Shown: piece after piece, positions 58,847 through 64,000 of the stretch | Layout: each line of letters begins with the position of its first letter | Position numbering within the stretch: the first letter of the stretch is position 1 | Assembly (NCBI GenBank): GCA_035772735.1 | Contig: JASDFA010000020.1 | Coordinates: 106,554,001 to 106,618,000, forward strand | Origin: Datura wrightii | Taxonomy: Eukaryota > Streptophyta > Magnoliopsida > Solanales > Solanaceae | Direction: 5' to 3' | DNA: 64,000 nt | The notes under the pieces: generated by a model | Seen by the model: only the letters and a program-made list of their open reading frames with translations | Database searches by the model: none | Told to the model about the DNA's origin: nothing | Position numbers and translations under genes: made by a program

Positions 58847-60493
58847 TGTTACACCCTGTAAGTTCATATTGTTTAACTGATGCGTGCGTACATATGTTAA
58901 GAGTTTTGGGGTATGGTGCATATGAAAAAGGTCTCAGGGGAAAAGTATTCTAGCACAGTAGCGAGAGGGAAGGAGGCGGGGGCCAGAGGCTAGGCGCACT
59001 TGGCACCGCGCCACGCTGCCAGCCTACTATACTTGCTGACGCATCGCGCCAGTGGCCTGGCGCTGTGGTCAGAGCACCGCGCCACCCTGCCACTGCCTCA
59101 ACAAGTATATAAGCCCTTCATGATTTGATTAAATCATTCTAAATATTTCCCCTCGATAGAAAGTAGAGTACGAATGGAAATCTCATCCATTTTTCATCAC
59201 ATTATGCCGCTAAAATCCATCCACACACAAATTCGTCTTGAATAACTAGTTATAGGCCTACAAGGAATGTCCTTATGGAATTATTGTCTGAAAATTCTCT
59301 TTGAGAAATCCACTGAGTAAAAGTTGTAGAAATCACTTCTAATTGAGTCCTAGGCGGCTACGAGTGATAGGTAAGCATTTCTACCTTCTAAACTCTCAGG
59401 AATTTGTGAGTTCTTAGCTGACTTGAGCGAAGTTGAGTTATAGTTAATATTATTTAAAGATGTCACTATTGCCAAGCCCTAGCATTGAAAATAGCCTTAT
59501 TTTGTCAGCGTAGGGCGACAGGTTGGTAGGATAGTTGGCATAGGTTGGAACTATTTTGAGTGAATGAGAATTGACATTCAAGGTATGTTAAGGTTAACCT
59601 CTTCGGCAAGTTATTCTCATCGTATAGTAATACGACCTATGTCCTTGTAAGCAAGTCGTAAGAATGAATATTGTGATTAGCTGGACAGATAATTTTGAGA
59701 TTAAAGTTGTTTATTTCCATTAAGACTGACCCCACCTAATATAGCCCTCCGTCGACCAACATCAAGGTTACTAGCTGTGTCATCACCTACAGGGCTATAG
59801 ATCGCTCAGAGAAGCTATATGACGTCTGAAGGGACTATATTCAGGCCTATATGGCCCTATTACAGTCCATCCCCGAATGGAATTCTTTTATTCCATAATT
59901 GTATCACTAACCCTTTGTCGAGCCTTGTGCGCCCTAAGTGCAGTCACAGGAGCCTAGAGGGCTCAGACACAGCTATAGGAGCCCAGTAGGCTCAGTTGCA
60001 AACCTAGAGGCCAGGTAGGTTGGCCATAGTTACCTGTTGAATTATATTGACCATACTAGGGGTATATAGATTGAATTGTACTTGCTTGAGCTTATGGGGG
60101 CCAGGTAGTTTATTTCATGCTGGTTGTACCTTCCAAGATTATGGGGGTCAAATAAGGTTCTTGTTTGTATCGTTATTTGTTAGCTATACTTCAGGTTATG
60201 AGGCTATTCAGGTGATAATTCTTAACCTTCTTGTTGATTACTTTTAGTTCTTTTATCAGCTCTATTCAGTCATTTTTATTACTGCTTTACATATTCGATA
60301 CATATTGTATTGATACCCAACTATGGGGCACTGCATACTTGCTTGCAGGTGCGCATAGATGTGGTTCAGGACCTTCTTATCTACCAGTCAGGGTTAGTAG
60401 TTTAGTCAGATCCTTTTCTCTAGAGTTGATAGTTGGAAAGGTCTGCTCTTTTTGTTATACAACTATTTGGTACCCCCAAGGTGGGGCGTGACA
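58847..60493 (+). repeat. 5' LTR of element F
   Basis: TGTTACACCCTGTAAG ... GGTGGGGCGTGACA, about 1.65 kb. Word block 58965-59095; TATA box AAGTATATAAGCC at 59102-59114. Confidence 0.82.
58965..59115 (+). promoter_or_regulatory. U3 word block (GCGCCA/TGGCGC) and TATA box of F
   Basis: GGCGCACTTGGCACCGCGCC (59003-59022), ATCGCGCCAGTGGCCTGGCGC (59042-59062) and ACCGCGCCACCCTGCC (59077-59092), with the words in both orientations, directly before AAGTATATAAGCC. Confidence 0.65.
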
Positions 60494-60497
60494 AACT

Positions 60498-60509
60498 TGG
60501 TATCAGAAC
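60498..60509 (+). other. Primer binding site of element F
   Basis: TGGTATCAGAAC, a one-base variant of the methionine-tRNA site, just after the LTR. Confidence 0.75.
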
Positions 60510-60698
60510 AACGTCGTATCCTAAGGAGTCTACAAGCCGTGTCTAGTAGAATATTTTTTATGGGTGTGTTGTGCACCATATTCGATAGGCAAGAAGCTAC
60601 GAGGCATGATAGCATGGTTACCCTCATTTCTTCTCTAGTCATGCTGGAGTCCCTAAGCTTACTTTATTCTACTTATCTACAGAGAAAATATCCGATGA

Positions 60699-62368
60699 AC
60701 GACAGATTATGGCTAGTCGAGAATTAGATATCTTTGTAGGAGAGGGCACTAGTAGAGATCCATAGTTAGAGCCAGCCCAACTTGAGGGCGATAGGGAGAC
60801 ATCATCTAGATCTCCCCAATATTCTTTGCCACGCCAAGAGCCCCCCAAGGTAGAAGATATGTTAGAACCACCCACAGTAATCCCTATACCATCGGATCAG
60901 GAGGTTAGGCGCATTGTTTATATGCTAGCTCAGGTGATGACCGCTCATCACCAGCCAGTGGCACCAGTTATGGCTGAATCTACTGGAGGGCCCGACAGTT
61001 TGAGGGTCCGAGAGTTTCTTACCCTGAGTCCTCCGCAATATATAGGGACAGACAACGAGAGGATCCTCAGGACTTTCTAGATCAATTGCAAAGGTTATTT
61101 AGGGTGATGCATGCTACGGCCGCAGAATCAGTTGAGTTGGCAGTATTTCATCTATGAGACATAGTGATGTATGGTAAGAGAGTTGGGATAGGTCCCGAGG
61201 CAGAGATGTACCCCCTCCGACTTAGTCCAATTTTTTAGAGGCCTTCATAGATCATTATTTTCCTTGAGAAATTTGATAGGCCCGGGTGGATCAGTTCCCG
61301 CACCTAGAGCAAGGTATGATAAGCGTCCGAGAGTATGCGATGAGGTTAGACTCTTTGGCAAGATATGCACCAGTATTTATAGATACCATGCCAGCCAGGG
61401 TACACTAGTTCATCATGGGGCTTCTTCTAGAATATGTGGAAACCTGTGTTACATCTACCTTATGGGAGGATATGGACATGTCGTGCATTCAGGCTTTTGC
61501 TCAAAACATTGAAGGGATTAGGTGGCATCAGCATAAGGTAGAAAGAGCAAATCAGGAGTAGCGCCAAAGGGCCTGGTCCACTGATATGCAGAAAGAATTT
61601 TAGGGCGGGCTTAGACCGTTAATATCAGGGAGGCCACCCAGACCTTCACCTCAGCAGCAGTAGGGTAGTAGATCCGCTCGTCGTGGACTGTCAGGTCTAG
61701 GCAAGAGCTCAAGAGCGTTAGGTTCCCAGCAGCAGAGGAGATCAGATCAGAGAAGGCCCGCTGTACCGCATTGTAGCATTTGCAGTTGATGGCATTTTGG
61801 GAGGTGTAGATACGGCTCTACTACTTGTTATACTTGTGGGCAAGAGGGTCATATGATGAAGGATTGTCCGGCCAGAAATTATGGTGAACAGGACCAGCAG
61901 AATAAGTCCTCAGTAAGATCACATGTTCTAGCACCTTCGGCAACGCGCAGACCCTCAGCCCCAACCGGCATAGGCAGAGGTAGATTAGGGGCATCTAGTT
62001 CTGACAGTGGTCTGGATCGCACTTATGCCTTACCAGGGCGATAGGAGTCAGAGTCATCACCAGATGTTGTGATAGGTATGTTAGATATTTGTTCTCACCC
62101 AGTTTGTGCTTTGAAAGATCCAGGTTCTACTTTTTCTTATGTTACTCCATTAGTGGCACGGAAGTTTGGTAAAATACCATAATTTCTTCAGCAACCATTC
62201 TCGGTGCCTATACCCATCGGTGACTCTATTATTACTAAGAGAATTTACTGGGGTTGTACAGTAGATATTATCGATCGCTAGACCTTAGCCAATTTACTGG
62301 AGCTAGAAATGATTGATTTTTATGTAATTATGGGTATGGATTGGATAGTGCCATGTTATCACTCCTAG
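60699..62368 (+). pseudogene. gag: Element F gag and protease start (broken)
   Basis: Blocks in several frames: DSLRVREFLTLSPPQYIGTD (about 61000-61055), DFLDQLQRLFRVMHATAAES (about 61073-61132), VREYAMRLDSLARYAPVFID (about 61328-61387), an intact zinc knuckle CYTCGQEGHMMKDCP (about 61826-61870), a glutamine, serine and arginine-rich linker, then protease with DPGSTFSYVTPLVA and MGMDWIVPCYHS up to 62368. At least ten stops or frameshifts. The capsid of a chromovirus-type element; a different branch from A/B/C/J, as the knuckle and linker differ. Confidence 0.8.
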
Positions 62369-63208
62369 AGCAGCGGAAGGAGTTTCATCGGGGAACAGAG
62401 GCACTCCAGCTGCTGAGAAAAGATGGGAAATCAAGACGGCATAGGGCATTGAAGTGCTGGACTGTCGAGCCTTTTTCTTCATTTGCTGAGAAATAATTTC
62501 CCCTACGTTAATGGGGACTCCCATCATTATACAAGCAATAAGAATTTTGGTTTCAAGGCTGACCCTCTGATCATTTTTAGAGGGGATGATCCGAGCACAA
62601 ACAAAATCTTGCCACAGCTTGGCCTCAAACTTTATGTTGTGGCGAGAGAGTTTGCACCCATTGAGGCCTAGAGAGGATTATCAACAGCGATGATGCGGGT
62701 TACCCAAGTGAACTGATCCTTCATATCAGCTACTCGTGCCATGTACTCTGTACCGGAGTCAATATCATCCTCCCAGAAGAGGTAATCTATGGTAGCCGGG
62801 GTTAGGTCGACTTCCACTCCCCGGATCATAACTGATAGCAAACAAGGGAAATCATCCCCTTTTCCATTGTGCCGCATGCTCTCTTGTCGGGCTTAATATG
62901 AGGCATATAATTTTTTTACCAAGATGGGATAGTAAGGTGGGAGAGGGTTGGCAAATGCATGTCATTGCCTTTCTGTGAACTGGTCGGTGATGATGGGAAA
63001 ATCACCTCTCAATCCTACCAAGTCAAACCGCTTCTCCACGGTGAGATTGTCCTTGACAAATGACGTAGTGCTCTTGCATGATGGGGACACAAAATATTAT
63101 TGCTTCTTTGATATTGGCATACTATGGGTCGGTCTTTCCCTTGCCCTTGCCCTTTCTAGAAAATAAGGAAGGGGACTTTCCTTTGCTTGAGTTTCTTGAT
63201 GAAGACAT
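62369..63208 (-). pseudogene. Plant transposon-protein-like ORF (Transposase_32 type), broken
   Basis: The minus-strand start MSSSRNSSKGKSPSLF at 63208 gives a basic, serine-rich amino end. After stops and frameshifts an open piece 62877-62668 reads VMIRGVEVDLTPATIDYLFW and then YMARVADMKDQFTWV, and a further piece (62527-62370) reads MPYAVLISHLFSAAGVPLFP. These phrases are characteristic of the family called putative plant transposon protein, common in large plant genomes; its function is not known to me. The left end abuts F's protease. Confidence 0.6.
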
Positions 63209-63289
63209 GGTTTATTTTTCTGCGAGAATGATGTTAGTGACAGTTATTTGAAGAGAAAATTAAAATAATCAAAAACTAGTCTAAGGGGG

Positions 63290-64000
63290 GAGCTGAGAAA
63301 AAAGGGGAACCAAACAATCATTTAAAAAACCAATAGCACCGGCGAAGGACTGGCTGTTCGCAGGATCAACTTCGCGAACTGTCATTTTTCTGTGAATGCC
63401 TTACAGAAAACTGGTCAAGTGAGGGGAGTATCGGTGGTTCAACTGCAAATCTCCGATCAAGATTCATGAACCGCCGATGTAATGCGGGTTCCACTAAGAG
63501 ACTTGAAGCTAATTTTTAGAGTGAGCCAGCGTTCCATATGCTATTCGCCGAATCTGACCGGTGAAACGCCGGACCCCGTCGTCCCCATATTTTTAACTTA
63601 ACACTTACAGATACCCATTAACACACACTCACACACCACATGATAAAATTAGCACTACTCCATTCAAACACACTCATGACATTTAGCCCTTAAGAATGGT
63701 GTCACCTGGTCTATCATCGGGTAAAACATTGGATTTATTCAATTGGGTTACTCAGACTTCACACTTTTCAAGATTTCACACACATAAACACATATTTCCC
63801 ATTCCATTCAACAACCAAAGCATGTTCATTAATTTAATAAGAAGGGGAAACAATGTATTACTGGTAAAGAATTAAGCACCAATGAGAAAATTAAGACAAG
63901 GGCAAGATAATTTTTACCAAACTGTAGGATTGCTTGCACACTAGAACTTCAAAAAGCTTAGCTATATCTTACGATGGCACTTCGATATATCTATAGTGGA
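63290..64000 (-). repeat. M2: second copy of the M promoter block
   Basis: The word block at about 63330-63580 contains CGGCGAAGG, GTTCGC/GCGAAC, GAACCGCCGATG, TTCGCCGAATC and GTGAAACGCCGG in the same order as M1. Downstream in minus sense is AT-rich sequence (TTTTTTAAATG near 63312) and then the ORF start at 63208, with no primer site between. The region 63600-64000 has no gene. Confidence 0.5.

Larger units (their letters stand above)
58847..62368 (+). mobile_element. Element F: gypsy element (D-related), truncated after protease
   Basis: Plus strand: 5' LTR 58847-60493, primer site 60498-60509, gag with intact zinc knuckle, protease start; then cut at about 62368 by minus-strand M2. LTR ends and leader match D and G. 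RT onward and the 3' LTR are absent. Confidence 0.8.

Noticed and set aside
6693..60509. tRNA gene fragments suggested by TGGTATCAGAGC sites
   Set aside because: They are primer binding sites beside LTR ends; no cloverleaf sequence follows.

Overview
The window looks like repeat-dense nuclear DNA from a large-genome dicot plant. Every recognisable coding stretch but two belongs to LTR retrotransposons, mostly Ty3/gypsy chromoviruses of the Tekay/Del type. I recognise these from the TGGTATCAGAGC primer site, from gag, protease, RT, RNase H and integrase in one polyprotein, and from a C-terminal chromodomain-like tail. The style of the LTRs suggests Solanaceae (Capsicum or Nicotiana-like), but that is inference; no single-copy host gene fixes the species. 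I see no intact host gene, tRNA, rRNA or CRISPR array.

Layout, with local letters for elements. A (minus, left end off-window) runs 1-15934. J (plus, 6939-15190) sits inside A's 5' LTR, and a deletion has removed part of both LTRs at the left junction. K (15935-16829) is a plus-strand LTR remnant. C (minus, 16830-32322) is split twice. Full-length B (minus, 17411-26803) sits in its gag gene between CATGA target duplications, and solo LTR L (minus, 28593-31028) sits in its 5' LTR between GGTAT duplications. At 32322-33565 lie apparent exons of an unidentified intron-containing gene (minus), cut by C. M1 (about 34610-35190, minus) is a promoter-bearing repeat. D (plus, about 35200-45148) has lost most of its coding core; E (40869-43401), a non-autonomous element, lies in D's 3' LTR. 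I (45149-52272, plus) is the 3' end of an Ogre/Tat-like element with two tandem arrays and a complete 3' LTR. G (minus, 52273-57584) is very decayed and has a 3.3 kb LTR. H (minus, about 57620-58846) is an LTR fragment. F (plus, 58847-62368) has an LTR, gag and part of protease. M2 (minus, 62369-64000) carries a decayed plant-transposon-protein ORF below an M-type promoter block.

The coding regions carry many stops and frameshifts; the longest open stretch is J's gag-protease-RT segment (555 codons). The order of insertion can be read from the nesting: C before B and L, A before J, D before E, H before F.

The most interesting signal is in the LTR promoters. In most of the LTR families here, and in the M repeats, the 150-450 bp just upstream of the TATA-like box is packed with degenerate copies of a short, mostly palindromic word, and the word differs by family. 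Examples are CACGAGTCGTG in A/B/J, AATGAGTCATT in C, CGCTGCAGCG in L, GTGAACCGCCGG in M, CACGGAG/CTCCGTG in E, GTGGCACG in D and GCGCCA/TGGCGC in F. The flanking LTR body of A, B and C is clearly homologous while the word has changed in a way that keeps its symmetry. I cannot tell without a search whether this has been described.
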